The notes beneath the pieces were generated by a model. It was not told where the DNA came from. It ran no database searches and was given only the letters and a program-made list of their open reading frames with translations. A stretch of DNA of 64,000 nucleotides from Nematostella vectensis (lineage: Eukaryota; Cnidaria; Anthozoa; Actiniaria; Edwardsiidae). Each line of letters opens with the position of its first letter. The first letter of the stretch is position 1. The stretch spans positions 11,357,040-11,421,039 of the forward strand of contig NC_064042.1 of assembly GCF_932526225.1 (NCBI RefSeq). Direction: 5' to 3'. Of this stretch, positions 24,395-36,700 are shown in pieces. Made by a program: the position numbers and the translations under genes.

Positions 24395-24943
24395 CTATAG
24401 TTTTCTTAGTTGTATTTGTTGGGCTAGCCACTCTAGCCCTTCGTAAACTCCCTGGCCTTTCAGAGCACATGTCGCCTGTATATACCAATTCCTGCTTCTC
24501 AAAGTGTGTAAACTTAGCTTTTCACTCAACTCAGTCGTGCTCATTGAGTCAGGCAAGTCCTGTTTGTTCGCCAACACCAATAATGCAGCTCGTTTAAGTT
24601 CCTCCTCTTTCAGTAGTTTAAATAATTCCTCCTTGGCCTCTTGGATTCGATCACGGTCATTACTATCCACAACGAATATCAATCCTTGAGTCTCTTGAAA
24701 ATACAGACGCCATAATAATCTGATCTTGTCCTGTCCGCCGATATCCCAAACAGTGAATTTAATATTCTTGTATTCTACGACTTCAACGTTGAATCCGATT
24801 GTTGGGATTGTATTCACGGGCTCGTCTAGTTTGAGATGGTATAGAATAGTTGTTTTACCTGCCGCGTCTAATCCAACCATAAGTAAACGCAATTCGTCCT
24901 TTCCGAGAAGACGTCGAAACAGACTCAACACAGAGTTCCCCAT
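24395..24943 (-). CDS. ADP-ribosylation factor (Arf) small GTPase, intronless
   Basis: A 182-aa uninterrupted frame, the usual Arf length. Gly2 (MGN) is the myristoylation site. The P-loop GLDAAGKT is at 24-31, switch I PTIGFN at 47-52, the switch II motif WDIGGQ at 66-71, then NKQD for guanine specificity and TCALKG near the C-terminus. All nucleotide-binding residues of a working Arf are present, so it should cycle GTP and bind Golgi or endosomal membranes. It departs from the Arf consensus at [11 protein letters not shown], where Arf1 has DKIRPLWRHYF, a region that contacts effectors and GEFs. Having no introns in an intron-rich neighbourhood suggests a retrocopy. There is no visible poly-A tail, and CGCATGCGCC (NRF1-like) about 90 bp upstream could be a promoter. 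Confidence 0.9.
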   Translation of the reverse strand: MGNSVLSLFRRLLGKDELRLLMVGLDAAGKTTILYHLKLDEPVNTIPTIGFNVEVVEYKNIKFTVWDIGGQDKIRLLWRLYFQETQGLIFVVDSNDRDRIQEAKEELFKLLKEEELKRAALLVLANKQDLPDSMSTTELSEKLSLHTLRSRNWYIQATCALKGQGVYEGLEWLAQQIQLRKL

Positions 24944-25938
24944 TTTCGAGTCTTTCGTTGTTATTCCTCTCCACTAGAGCGAAGAGCGATCAGCCAGTGA
25001 ATACCAGGACCTGTTTAACGCGCCAAATGACGCATGCGCCAATTAAAATGCCGGGGTAAATATGAACGATATTCACCCCCACGCATGCGTCGAGGGCATG
25101 CTTCACCTTTTGACACCTTATATGGAAGAAAAACTAGACGCATGGAAAAACCTTTTAGAAATCCTCTAACTCTAATTCAATCGACTAAGATGGCTAAAAT
25201 TATAAAAAGAATAAAAATACCTATTTGAGTAATGCGCTCAAATGTTATCTATTTTGGCCTGCTGTTTCAGATCATAAAGCTGTGTATGTATTTTTAGTCT
25301 TGCACTTTAAAAATGAAATTCTTCCAGGTCTCCCACGTCGGCAAATTGTAGTCAATGGTTTCATCTGTTAGCAGCCAGGAATGCATGTGTGGCACTATCG
25401 GTGGTTACGTCAAACAAATCTATTTTCTTTCTATTATTAACAAATCTATTCTTCTTCTTACCCGCCGGCCTACTTGAAAAAAAAAAATATTAGAAAACCC
25501 AAATATTGATAGGCGTATTATCTTCATCAACGAAAATCAGGTAGTGAACAGTTATGTTCTTGTTTTTTTGCCATACGATGATTCCTTATGGATTTATTTA
25601 CCCGGTTTAAGACGACGCAAACAGCTAGTCTACCGTAGCCTTGCCTATTCAGGGCAATTTTCTTGCGTCTTCTCGAGTACTCCCGAGAATTTGACGGGGA
25701 TTAGGGGGGGGGGGGGGGCAAAAGTGTAAATAACATGACGGAAGTCGGAAGTTTACCCCGTAAACTCGGTTTCACGTGCGCGTCGCAAAGGATAGTGGGA
25801 AGACATGGGGAAGAGGGGAATATGGGGATAACAAAACTAGTTTATAATATTACTTTCCAAAACTTACGCGCACTAACATTTCCGTGCCGTAGGTTGAACC
25901 AATAGAAGTTCAAAGAGCCATTACACTGCCAAAAAAAA
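24944..25938. other. Region upstream of the Arf gene
   Basis: Contains GACGCATGCGCC and ACGCATGCGTCG near 25030-25090, possible NRF1-type sites. A short poly-G run lies at about 25706-25718. No coding sequence could be supported. Confidence 0.4.
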
Positions 25939-26193
25939 ATGTCAAGTGATTTCCATAGCAACCGAGTGGGGCTGATTGTATTCCAGGTGGAGATGCCGCT
26001 GACCAATGTTCTCCCTCACACAGAATCGCAAAAGAACAATGGCAACAAACAAACCAATGAGAAATCACACGACAACGTCCAGGAACATTATAAAATGATC
26101 CGGAAAGTGATGCAGGAGTCTGAGCAGAACACGGAGTTCTGGGAACGCGAGTACAAGACAATGAACCAATGGGAACGATACGGTCTCGGCTGA
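25939..26193 (+). CDS. Small ORF or last exon, possibly UQCC3-like
   Basis: An open frame ends at TGA 26191-26193. A good acceptor (GTATTCCAG) at 25986 suggests a last exon 25987-26193 of 69 codons starting VEMPLTNV; alternatively an ATG at 25939 gives a single-exon protein of 84 aa. The C-terminus (EHYKMIRKVMQESEQNTEFW, then EREYK) is a charged helix. EMPL followed by a helix ending in a Trp-Arg/Glu cluster resembles the C-terminal part of UQCC3, a mitochondrial complex III assembly factor. I could not find the membrane-anchor exon that family needs, so this is only a weak suggestion. Confidence 0.4.
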   Translation: MSSDFHSNRVGLIVFQVEMPLTNVLPHTESQKNNGNKQTNEKSHDNVQEHYKMIRKVMQESEQNTEFWEREYKTMNQWERYGLG

Positions 26194-26313
26194 GGACTGG
26201 CACTGCTTAATACTAATATAGATACTCGAGTTATTTAGAAAATTTGAACAATTTAATACTTTTTTCGAACCTAGACAGTCAAAGCGCGACCAGTGAAACC
26301 GTGAACAACGGGA

Positions 26314-26470
26314 ATATACAGTCGTTTGACAATAGCCTGGCTGCATATATTAGCCACTGCATAACTTCAGACTTAGAAGCGGTAGCGGTGGCTAATATAT
26401 GCTTACATGCGGGCTTGTCGCGTGGTCGCATAGCCGGTTGACGACAATCTTTTTTCAAACGACTGTATAT
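26314..26470. mobile_element. MITE with ATATACAGTCGTTTGA termini
   Basis: Terminal inverted repeats ATATACAGTCGTTTGA (left) and TCAAACGACTGTATAT (right) enclose 157 bp. A second palindrome inside pairs GCATATATTAGCCAC with GTGGCTAATATATGC. No coding sequence. Confidence 0.85.
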
Positions 26471-26970
26471 GGAATGTTTGTTCCGACCAATCACTCGCGA
26501 AATATTAAACAGTCAAATACAAGGACTCGAGAAGTATCAGTTGAATAAATTATCGCTTCTTATTTTTCAGAAGACAATAAACAATGCACACATATTTTTA
26601 TACGTTGGGATATAAATGCCTGTAGGTTCCTGGACGTCAAAATCTCGTATACCAATTTATAACAAGTAGATTGTCGTTGTGTTGAAATAAAACATGGAAT
26701 TTGTCAAGTTACGTCTTGGGATGTTCTTCTTTTTTTATTTAAGTCTTTTGTTAATCTATTATTACGACAATCATTGCTATACCAAGCCCCTTGCACAAAG
26801 CGCCAACATCAGACTTTAGCTGGCATCTTTCGGTTGACAACAAGATAAAGGAACTATTGGCGAACTTATTCACCATTTTGCGCACCATGCTCTACCCCTC
26901 TGATACCATAAGACCCTCCTTGGCCTCGGGTTATGAGAGTTGGACCCTGGCGCGCGAGGGTGCGTATTAA

Positions 26971-27215
26971 AGCCGCATTGTCACCAGTTTACTTCCGGTC
27001 GATTACCTAACAATATCCGATGATTTTTAACGGAACACTCGAAAATTATTTCAAAATATTGGAAGCAGTGTGTCTATTGGAAGTTTCTTTGAGGGTGTGA
27101 TTGGTAATTTAGAGCGGATGGCCTGTCAAATATATCGGATTCTAGTAGATTCTTTTGTCTTAACGGTTGAGGTTTCCGTCGTACCTCCGGAAGTGAACTG
27201 GTGACATTTGCGGCT
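26971..27215. mobile_element. MITE with TTAA-type insertion, copy 2
   Basis: Same family as 875-1136 and in the same orientation. TTAA precedes the left end (26967-26970); the right flank has mutated to AACA. Termini are AGCCGCATTGTCACCAGT and ACTGGTGACATTTGCGGCT. Confidence 0.85.
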
Positions 27216-28108
27216 AACAAGCCCGTGCAAACATCATCTGAACAACCCGCAGGTGCTGGAAAATCCTGCGGCGAATCGTTGGCAAACTGTAGATATAGCT
27301 GAGATAGCAGTAGGGGAAGCGGAGGGGGAGGAACCCGGGGGGGAGAGGGAAAATGCCCCGTTTTTTGCGAGAACTATGGTGAACTTGGACCCTTTTTTGA
27401 GTCTGTAAATACTCAGACACTATTTTAGAGAAAGTTAATAATCACAGTTGCCCTCCTGTTTTTTGTAGGAAGTGCAAGCACCAGAGGGCACAGACTTCCA
27501 GAAATGTTATAACGAAGGAATTTCTACACAAAAAAATTATTATTAATTATTATCTAACAATAAATTATTATTAAATCATAATGCAATTCAAATACACATT
27601 GCTGTTTGTGCTACATTTCCTTCTTTTGTTTCGTAGTTCTAAATATACACAAAATATTTCAGCACAACTAAAAGTGTTTAAAGAATAGGGAAGATATGCG
27701 ATGATGGAAATCATTTGTCAACAATAATCAAAAATCAATTTGAAAACATGAGATTTAAAATCTTATGTTAGTTGCCAAAACTGTGTGTTGAATTATGTTG
27801 ATTCCCAGTGCGTATTATAGTGCTTTTTAAGAGCTGTGTTTTGTTCAAGAAAAACCCCACAGTCCTCATTCCAAACAATCACAGACTAAATGCAAAATGA
27901 ATGGAAAATGTGTAAGGTAACTTGGTCTATCTCAACCTTCCCCATAAGGCATTGACCTACCCCATAGTGTATTGCATTTGCATAAATGACACAGCTATTA
28001 ATTGCTTGCACGCAGAAACAGTATCATCCTATACCACTTTCATAAAAAAATGCAATGCATTCTGTTAAACTGGCTTTTCTTGAAAAAAGGGATTACCATC
28101 AACATGGG
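27216..28108. other. Intergenic region 3' of PIN4
   Basis: AT-rich with an ATTATTATTA stretch near 27535-27580. No gene seen. It likely contains the PIN4 3' UTR. Confidence 0.4.
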
Positions 28109-30320
28109 TCACTTTTTCCCCTCTACCATAATAATATGATAGCCAAACTTAGTTTTGACTGGGGGATCTGTGTAGACAGGCCTGTCAACAGTGCTGGTCT
28201 GTAGCTCAAATGCAGCCTCTTGAAATGGACCTACCATGGAACCGCGTGTCATCCAACCGAGGTCACCCTGGGGACAAAGTAACATAAGACTCAGACAGGA
28301 CAAAAAGCAAAGTAGAGAGTTAGGGATTATTGTTCAGGGAGTTTTCAATGCAGTTTTTTTTAATTCATACACACAGCATTGAGATCATTCTAGTATGGGT
28401 GTGTTTTATCACCGCACCACTGGGGGTTGTTGTTGTAAGTACATAGGAAAAGAGCTTGCTGGCGAAACCAAAACAAGGCAAATACAACCAGTTTAGGTAG
28501 GAATACGTGGTGTATTCAACACTAACAAGACTTTAAAAATCCCTTTTGAGTAAAAATATCCTAGAACCTGTGACAATTAGTGTGTGTTTTTTTAAATCCC
28601 TTAGTTGCCCTGTTAAGAGGCCTGCGTATTTCTGATAGGATTAGCACAAATGCTGAACTCCAGGAGAAATCAGAGCACAGTCTAAAGGATAATTTGACTC
28701 TGAAATGAAGTCTAATGTCTTGTTAGCGCTGAATAGAGCATGTTTCCCTTCTTCAACTGGATGTATTTGCATTGGTTTTACTCCTACAGCAAGCTCTGTC
28801 CCTACGAGCTTGCGACCTTTTAAAGGATGTGCTGTGTAACCGCCGCCACCACCTGGTAAATAAGTAACTCGACCCCCTCGACCCCTGTGTTCCTGAACTT
28901 GCAACACATGTATTGAAATGAACACCATTGGGATCTCAATCAATTTTCACTTATTATCTCAATCTTAAGCGAGTATTTTTTGTCTTTGGAGTTGAACTCA
29001 TGTTTATTGTGTTATCGAGCACTTTTGTATACATTTCCCTTGTGATGACAAGTCCAAATCAGTGCCAGCTGGGGAAGTTGGTGGTTGGATTTGTTTTGAT
29101 AAGGTCAGATCCATCATCACTGTCCCTAGTAACTTGTCAAGTAAGGGGTACAAAAACAAGCAGACAAGAGAACAATGGAAAGCGCTTCTTTTTCCTACCC
29201 CTTTATTTTAGTGTGTCATTTGAAAGGTTGCAAGCTCATAAGGACAGAGCTTGCTGTAGGAGCAAAACCAAGGCAATTACATCCAGTTGAAGTAGGGATA
29301 CACGCTTTACACTACACTTACAAGACATTAGACTTAATTTCTGAGTCAAATTATCCTATAGCCCGTGATCAGAGGAGATGACTCTTACCCCTTGTCGAGC
29401 TTTATCTTCACTATAAGCTGTGGCCACTTCATTGAATTTCTGCCCTGCTTTCAGTTTTTCCATGGCTTCCATTGCCTTTGAGTGCTTCTCACAAAGGATA
29501 TGGCGCACCTGTAAAAAAGGGGTGAAAATTCTATTAGCCCCTTTTTATCAAGCTAGGGCAGTACATCATGTACTATATAGGTCTTGTGTAGGGCTACAGT
29601 TGTAAGTGAAAAAGAATGTCTAGATTAAGGGGTGGATCACAGTGAGTGTATAGAAATGTGTATGGGTTCCCCATTTCCATTTGATTGACAGTTGTCAATC
29701 ACAGTTGTCAATCAAGCAGAAATATGAGATATTGAAAGGGGAGCATTTACAGATACTGACCCGTGTATTTTATGGGTGCCCCCACCCTCCACCCCCATCC
29801 CCTCCCAGTGTCATACCTTGACTGAAGTTCCTCCTTTTTTTGCCTTACTAGCACCATCATCATCTGAAAAAATTACATCTTTTTAGTGCAATAAAAATAC
29901 CATTGCCTTTGTTTAAGTTTTTTGTACTTCATTTTCCTGGGACTTTTGTTCCTAGTCAAAACGTATGTTTTCACAGTCCTGTACCTATTTTCTCCGACTT
30001 TAAATAATTATCAGAACACTTATAAAGCAATAAAATCAAAGTCTAAGTATAATATATTTTACTGTTGATTCATTTTATCGCCCAAACACGAGCGCAACAC
30101 AAGTGGAAATCGCCCAAACACGAGCACAACACAAGTGAGAATCGGTCTAACACAAGCGATCGAAAGTTAGAAGCCATTTCTGGTGATACGGAGTGCAATG
30201 TGAGAGGCATTCTGCTTAAAATTTCTCTATACCTTTGCCTCCCTTGGCACCTTTCCCTTTGTTATCCTGCTTCCCTCCTCCTCCGCCATCAGCTCCGCCA
30301 GATTTCTTGCCTTTGGGCAT
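28109..30320 (-). CDS. PIN4: Peptidyl-prolyl cis-trans isomerase, parvulin 14 (PIN4)
   Basis: Four exons join in phase on the minus strand: 30233-30320, 29817-29863, 29389-29508 and 28109-28267, giving 137 aa; human PIN4 (Par14) is 131. The N-terminus MPKGKKSGG is a basic Gly/Lys-rich tail with a short acidic insert (DDDGAS), as in Par14, where it binds DNA and pre-ribosomes. The PPIase domain begins [20 protein letters not shown] and continues [38 protein letters not shown] and [18 protein letters not shown], almost identical to the human protein in these blocks. It isomerises X-Pro bonds and acts in nucleus and mitochondria in other animals. It is head to head with GPALPP1. Intron 3 holds two full-length copies of a repeated exon-like element and one partial copy. 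Confidence 0.95.
28450..28540 (+). repeat. Truncated copy of an exon-like dispersed element (copy A)
   Basis: Shares AAAGAGCTTGCTG, ACAAGGCAAATACA, CCAGTTTAGGTAGG and CTAACAAGACTTTA with the copies at 28641-28895 and 29208-29370. Its frame is broken by a stop (GTT TAG GTA). Confidence 0.65.
28641..28895 (-). other. Exon-like open segment in PIN4 intron 3 (copy B)
   Basis: On the minus strand an acceptor-like TGCAAG is followed by an open frame reading [20 protein letters not shown], then [20 protein letters not shown] and [10 protein letters not shown], ending at a stop. Copy C at 29208-29370 on the opposite strand encodes a clearly related peptide. The composition looks like real protein, but I do not recognise it. 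It could be a fragment of a nested gene, an alternative 3' exon of PIN4, or remains of an element that captured an exon. Confidence 0.35.
29208..29370 (+). repeat. Inverted copy of the exon-like segment (copy C)
   Basis: Reads [20 protein letters not shown] on the plus strand, then [10 protein letters not shown] and [12 protein letters not shown]. It is colinear with copy B ([42 protein letters not shown]). Copies B and C form an inverted pair inside PIN4 intron 3. Confidence 0.65.
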
Positions 30321-30779
30321 CGTTTCTTTTCCCTCACACGACCCTTTTACTTGTTCCACACACAACAGGCAACGGCTGGCAATCTCCACTCCCCCCCCCC
30401 CCCCTAGGGTTAGGTATCATTTGCTTGGTAAACTTTCATGAAAATTTTCTCATCTCAGATCTTGTATCTATGTCTTTTAATGTTTTAAATTGTATTGAAA
30501 GGTATTTTGATAGGTAATTATTTTTAAGAGTTTATTAAAGGTGTAATAAACTAATAGTTGACAAAATTATTACCTGCCCTACCCCGCTGAAAACTATTTT
30601 TTAACTATAACTCCGCTGACACATACTGAGCCCAAGGTACAAATCAAAGATGGCGGCCGAACAGACGTGAAAATTATCCTTTAGACCATAACATATTCCT
30701 TGCGGTTTGCAGACAAGATCGACAAGATTATAATAATTTATTAAAGTAAGGGAAGTGGCTAACAGCTTGTGTTAATATT
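30321..30779. promoter_or_regulatory. Divergent promoter between PIN4 and GPALPP1
   Basis: The two start codons are 459 bp apart and face away from each other. AAAGATGGCGGCCG at 30647-30660 is a good YY1-type motif, typical of TATA-less housekeeping promoters. A poly-C run lies at about 30390-30403. Confidence 0.6.
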
Positions 30780-33700
30780 ATGGATATTGGACCGAGTTTG
30801 CCTCCTCATATGAGAAAAAAACATAAACAAGGAAAAGACAAAAATGAACAAGATCATACAGACATCGGGCCAGCTTTGCCCCCACATCTTCGCCAGAAAA
30901 CCACAGAAACCAATGATGGAAAAGAGGATTATGGACCACTGCAACCAAAAACTTCTTCTGCTGGACCACAGCTGCCAAAGTCTGTAAGTAAAATTTGAAG
31001 TTCGTTCTCTAATAATGGACATTTGTCTAGTTAACATAATCACAGGCGAACTAGGATTAGAATAGGATTAGAGATCCTTCGGAGAAATAAAATATAATTT
31101 GAGGTTGTGCCTTGTCTGTTTTATCAATAAAGCTAGTTACATTACTATATAAGCCTTGTGTGTTGTTTTAACACCCTTTCTACACCAAAATTCCCTTTAA
31201 AAACAACACACAAGGCTAATATAGGAATGCAACTAGCTTTATTAAGAAAACAGTCAAGACACAACTTCAAATCACGAAGGACTGATTCTAACCCTGGTCC
31301 GCCTGTGACATAATCATCATCTCCGCAAAAAGCATTAGCTGAGGTAATTGGGGTAAGATAGAGAAATCAGAAAGTAAAATTCCATATCAGCTTGTTAAGT
31401 TTTAGGAAACTTTGTTTTAGAAAGAAAAAAAAGAAAAAAAAGAAAATAAAATAACAGAAATATATATTATCTGTTTATTTTGATGTAGAGGTAAGCCACA
31501 TTTCCCTTAGATTTCAGGCCCCGTGTTGCCATCTACTTTAGACAGCAAGGATTCAGCTGGGAGTGAGACTATTAAACCTCCCTTGCCGCCTACACTTAAA
31601 CAAGACCATGCAGAAAACTCAAATTGCAAGGATCAAAATGATGATGATGATGGCGATAGTTATGGACCAGCCTTACCACCAGGCTTCGTGAAGCAGAATG
31701 AGGAACCATCAAGAGTTGGCCCTGTTGGTCCAATACGTCCTCCTGATTCATATGTCAGTGTTTCCATGGACGCAACAGAACAAGGTAGGGTAGTACTGTC
31801 ATTTAATAAACTTAAGAAGACTGTTTCTTTAAAAATACAATAGAACAAAGGTGCAGCGTGTGTGTTGATGCATTTCTGTAGTGGGGGGGTGGGGGGGTGG
31901 GAGGGGGGGACTGCCCTACTCGACTTGAAGGTCTGATTAAATAAGGAAATTGAAAACCTCTAAACCTCTATGAACTGGAAGTAGCTAAAACAAAATGGCC
32001 TGCTAAATAGTGAAATAGCTTTTGTCCAATCTGCATTTACACTGGAATTGTGTATGTAGACATGGGATGACATCCATTTCTTTTACTTTATCATTTTTTA
32101 GGATACATAAGGCGTGGCCTTGTACAGGGGTGGCAGAATGGTCCCAGAAGGGAAGGGGGGCATTGTGACTTTCTAGGGGAATTTAGAACATGGGTTGACA
32201 TTGAGTACAGATAAAAATGATACAATACATAATGCTATTTAGGTACATCTTATAAACTGCATGTTCATGTCAAAAAATCACATGTCAAAAAATCACATCC
32301 TAAAGTGAGGTGTTCTACCCCCTGTTGTAAAATACTTCACTGTCAATCATCCTGATGGATGTTTAAAGTCCATATAACCTTTCAGAGTTGATAGCTTTGG
32401 TCAATTCTATCTTATTTTCATCTTCCAAATGGTATGTGGTTCGTATGGACCCTATAAAACAAGTGTTCACGCAAATAACTCAAATCTGTAATATTGAGGT
32501 CTTTTGGTCAGCCTTTGGAAAAAAGGTTGTGAACTGAAAGGCCTGGGTCCAGTCATTTGTGACATAGATTGAGATGTCAATCAAATTACATGAGAAAATA
32601 TATGCGCACTAAATCAATTCCTGTCTTCATGTCTTCTTACTTATTGCTGAAGATGGTTGTGTTTTACCTACCATCATCTTTATATATCAACCTGGTAGTC
32701 AAATGATTATTTAAATTCAGGAAACAAATCTGCAAAATTTATCAGATATTCTGTATTCTTCGAATTGTTTTGCATTGTGCATGCGCTGTATTCGCAATCA
32801 AGAATGGCAACATTCTGACGAGCGCGCGCTGTTTTTGAAACCTATAACAAAACGATATTTTCTTTTTTCGCATTATATTCTCTGCTTTAAATTATTCTTA
32901 GCTTCATTGTGGGTAGCATTGCAATAGAAAACACTTGCCAATATTTCGTGGTATTGCTGTCTCTGAATTTTAATGGATTTAAGGAAAATATGTGTTGTTT
33001 TAGATTTTCGCGTGGCCAGGAAAATGTTCAAAGATCTGTAGAATATTCAAATTTCAATCAAATTCAATTCTCTTTTCAGAATTTGAAAGTTTATCTATGC
33101 TTTCTTTTGGCTAGATTGATATAAGTGAAAGGTGTTAAGAACTTTAAGTATATGTATTGTATTTATATTTTTCTTTTCAGATGAAAGCAGTGATGAAGAT
33201 GATTCAAACATGTTTGGCCCTATGCCATGCTCTTATTCTGTAAGTTATATTTTTATTGTCCATCACCATGACATGTATGTGTAAATAATGGTACCTTCAG
33301 TTTGCAGCCAGTGACATGAGGGTATGAGATTTTAAGTTCTCCTGGGGATCTCAATTACTCCGTCATATTAGAGATCTTTCTGATATACATCATACCTGTC
33401 AACTCTCCCACATTAAACGGGAGTCTCAAGATTTTTGACCCATTCTTCCGCTCTCCCGCGTTGAGCACAAAATCTCCCGCTTTTTAGCTATTTTATTGCT
33501 TCCGAAAAGTTATTCTATAGAAAATCTTCAATTTGTCTATTTTATATAAAAATATTTAAAACAATAATTCTATAGAAAATCTCCAATTTGCCTATTTTCT
33601 ATTAGAATATTTAAAACAATAATTTCCTTGCGCAGCCCTCACCCTCTTGAGATCTATAAGTGGATTTGTTTGCGAGAGCTTTCTATACCGCAAATGCATG

Positions 33701-36700
33701 TGAGGTTTACCCACCACTCCCCCCTAAAAGATGAATATACCCCACCCCTCCCCCCAAAAAATTTTCAAGCCTTGAGATTTTTGGAGGTTGACAGGTATGA
33801 TACCTTGATACACCACTCTGAATTTTGTCTCCAATAATACACTAGCCTGGTAGCCAGCTCTCATTTAGGGTTATTTGGTAAGTTATTTGTTTTTGAACAT
33901 TGGGGATCCCCTGGTGGCCAAGGGACGTGAAGCATGGCTTGTAGGCTGGACCTTATCCTTCATTCTTTTGAATACAGAAACCCTACATGAGGACTGGCTA
34001 GTAGGCCAGTGCCACTCACCACCTAACATGTACTTACTCAAATGATATTTTCTTTGAATTTTGTTTAATACATATAACATTTTTTTACATAATGGCTTTG
34101 TCATTCCAAAGGACAAACAAATAAAGCAGAACACTCTAAAAAGGACACATGCTGAATGAGGGCTCCTCTTTATTCAGAACAGTTCTCAATGACCTAACTA
34201 GCTAACAAATACAGGAACCCTCTCAAAAGGACACATGCTGAATGAGGGCCACTCATTATTCAGGACTGTTCTCAATGACCTCATAAAAGAAACCTCCCAT
34301 GCATTCTATGTAAATTCTAACAAAGGCCCCCAAAGTACTTAACTGTCACCTTTTTCATATCAGAAATCCGAAATATCACTTGCCAGGACAAGAGCAGACA
34401 TTGAAGCACGATCTAGAGCTACAAAAGATAAGATGCTGGGCAAGGTATTTCTTATTTTTCCAGTAAAGAAATCTTAACAATTAAGGTGTCAAGTCATGAT
34501 TGGTTATTTGACCTCACTCAGTGTTTTTGGAAATATGTTCCTATCAAATAGTTAGATTAGCCAATTGTGTTGCCTAATTTTTCTAACACTTGAGTTATGA
34601 GTCAAGTAGTTACAACAAGTGTATGAGTGTCTTTGTGCCCTTACCAAAATATTTTTTTATGCCCCTTCATAACCACAATCTTAAAAAGGTAAAATTTGTA
34701 TGCTGTAACTTTAGCAGCGGCACTTGTAGTATTTAATTTTGATCAAGGACAGTATCTTTTTGAACTCATAATTAGATCATCATTTTTCAGAACAAACCAA
34801 AACAGAAAAGAGAAGAATGGATGACAGAACTTCCACCAGAACTCAGTAAAAATTTTGGTAAGTACATTACATTTAATGTCAAATATATGCGATGCTGCAG
34901 ATACTAAATATGGTGTGTTGGTTACGTTGCAGGTCTTGGACCACGTACATTTAGGGCTAAGGCACCAACAGTTGGCGATCGCTCCATTTGGACGGACTCT
35001 CCGTCAGAGAGAGCCAGAAAAGAAGCGGTAGGTTAAAAAAATTACTTGAAAAAACTTCACTATCCCCCGCTGTGATAATGTGATAATGAGTCGTTTTGGA
35101 TATAGGGGATTATTATTTTAATACTAAAAATTAAAAGATATTGTTATTTTGGGATTATCAAAAATTCCGTTCTTATCTTTTGAACGGGGGGCGAAATTGA
35201 CATCTTTTTTTACGAAAGCACTGTATTCTGGAAATTCAGAGTAAGTTTCTTCCCTTGGAGATAGGGGCCAGTAGATCCATTCTAGGATGGAATCAAACAC
35301 TGCAGGGATAATAAAAAGCTCATAAGAAAATTGTTATGTAAGTCGGGAATTTACATTAATCTCCAGGAAGGCGGTACTTCCCGACGCGTTGACACAGAGG
35401 AAGTGGTGTACAAGGCCCCATGGCAAGAGGCAAAGGATAAGCACATGGAAAACGTCATCCATTCTTATACGGTATGGCATCAGGGTCCAAACGTCTATAA
35501 GGGCCGGGGCGAGGCGTTTTTTGTTTAAAGTTATAAGGAAATGAGTTATAAGGGGCGCATCTGTGCCCCTCTCTCCCAACCCCTTTTTTTTTAGGCCTGT
35601 TACGGCCCTGGGTACATACAATCGACTGCAAGTTTCATGGTGGTACTACAGTAGATCGCTTGATTTCCGTGTGTTACTGCGCTTATGGAGACACTGGATG
35701 CAATTATGAATACGAACCCTGCTAACTCAAACTCTGAAGGGAGACGAAATAGTGCAAGTTCGCAAGTGTCAAATAAAATGGGTTCTTTTAAAATCAAATA
35801 GGTGCATGCTAGATATCATTATCTCATATTCCAGATAAAGCACAATTTGGCCAGATCCAAACCAGATCCAAGCACGTCTGTAACTGCTTGCCCTTCTTTG
35901 TAGACGTACCCTTTTTTGTGCACTATAGTGATAATTCTGCCAGCCGAGCTTTTCTTCCTCTTTGTTTTTAGTACTTTACTTGCCGATTCGAGTTTCCGGG
36001 TTTTCGCGTTGTTCGTTTGTATTGAGGGACCAAAACAACGCGAGTAACCAATACCCGATTACAAGTGCAACCGAGAAACGCTAGGAAAAAGCCTCTGTTA
36101 GCAGGGTATCTAGTGATAAGTGTCTAATTTATTGTGAAATGATGTTTCTGTTGAATCTCTCAAGGAAAAGCATCGAAGTGAGTCCCTCCTTGACCAGCAT
36201 CAGAAGAAAATTAAGAAGCAAAAGGTAAAACTCACGTCTGCCCTAATTGCAGATGAGTAATTAACTAGCTACCCCTGTTTACCTTTTTCGTATATCAAAT
36301 TTTAACTCTTGTCTGATCAAGGATGCATTTGTCTCACCGATTGGACTTGGCGGAATTGACGAAAAAACTTATATTTCAAAATGTTTTGAAAATATTTAAA
36401 ATGTGTGAATTTACTGAATGAAAAGATTCCTTGGCTTTTCATGGGTTACAACAGATCAGTTTTTCTATTCGATCCGGACTATTGTTCTCAAAGGACAAAG
36501 CTATGTAACGAATGATACAAGCGTCAGCGAAGGAAATATAGTCTATAAAATTTTTATTACTTTTCCTTTGATCCAACTTATACGAAGAATGATTAAATGA
36601 AGCATGAAGAAGACAAAATTGGAGCAAATATAGATCCCGCTTACAAAAGATTGCTCCATCCATCTTAAAAGCTTTTTTTCCAAGCTTTTCTCTCCTTATT

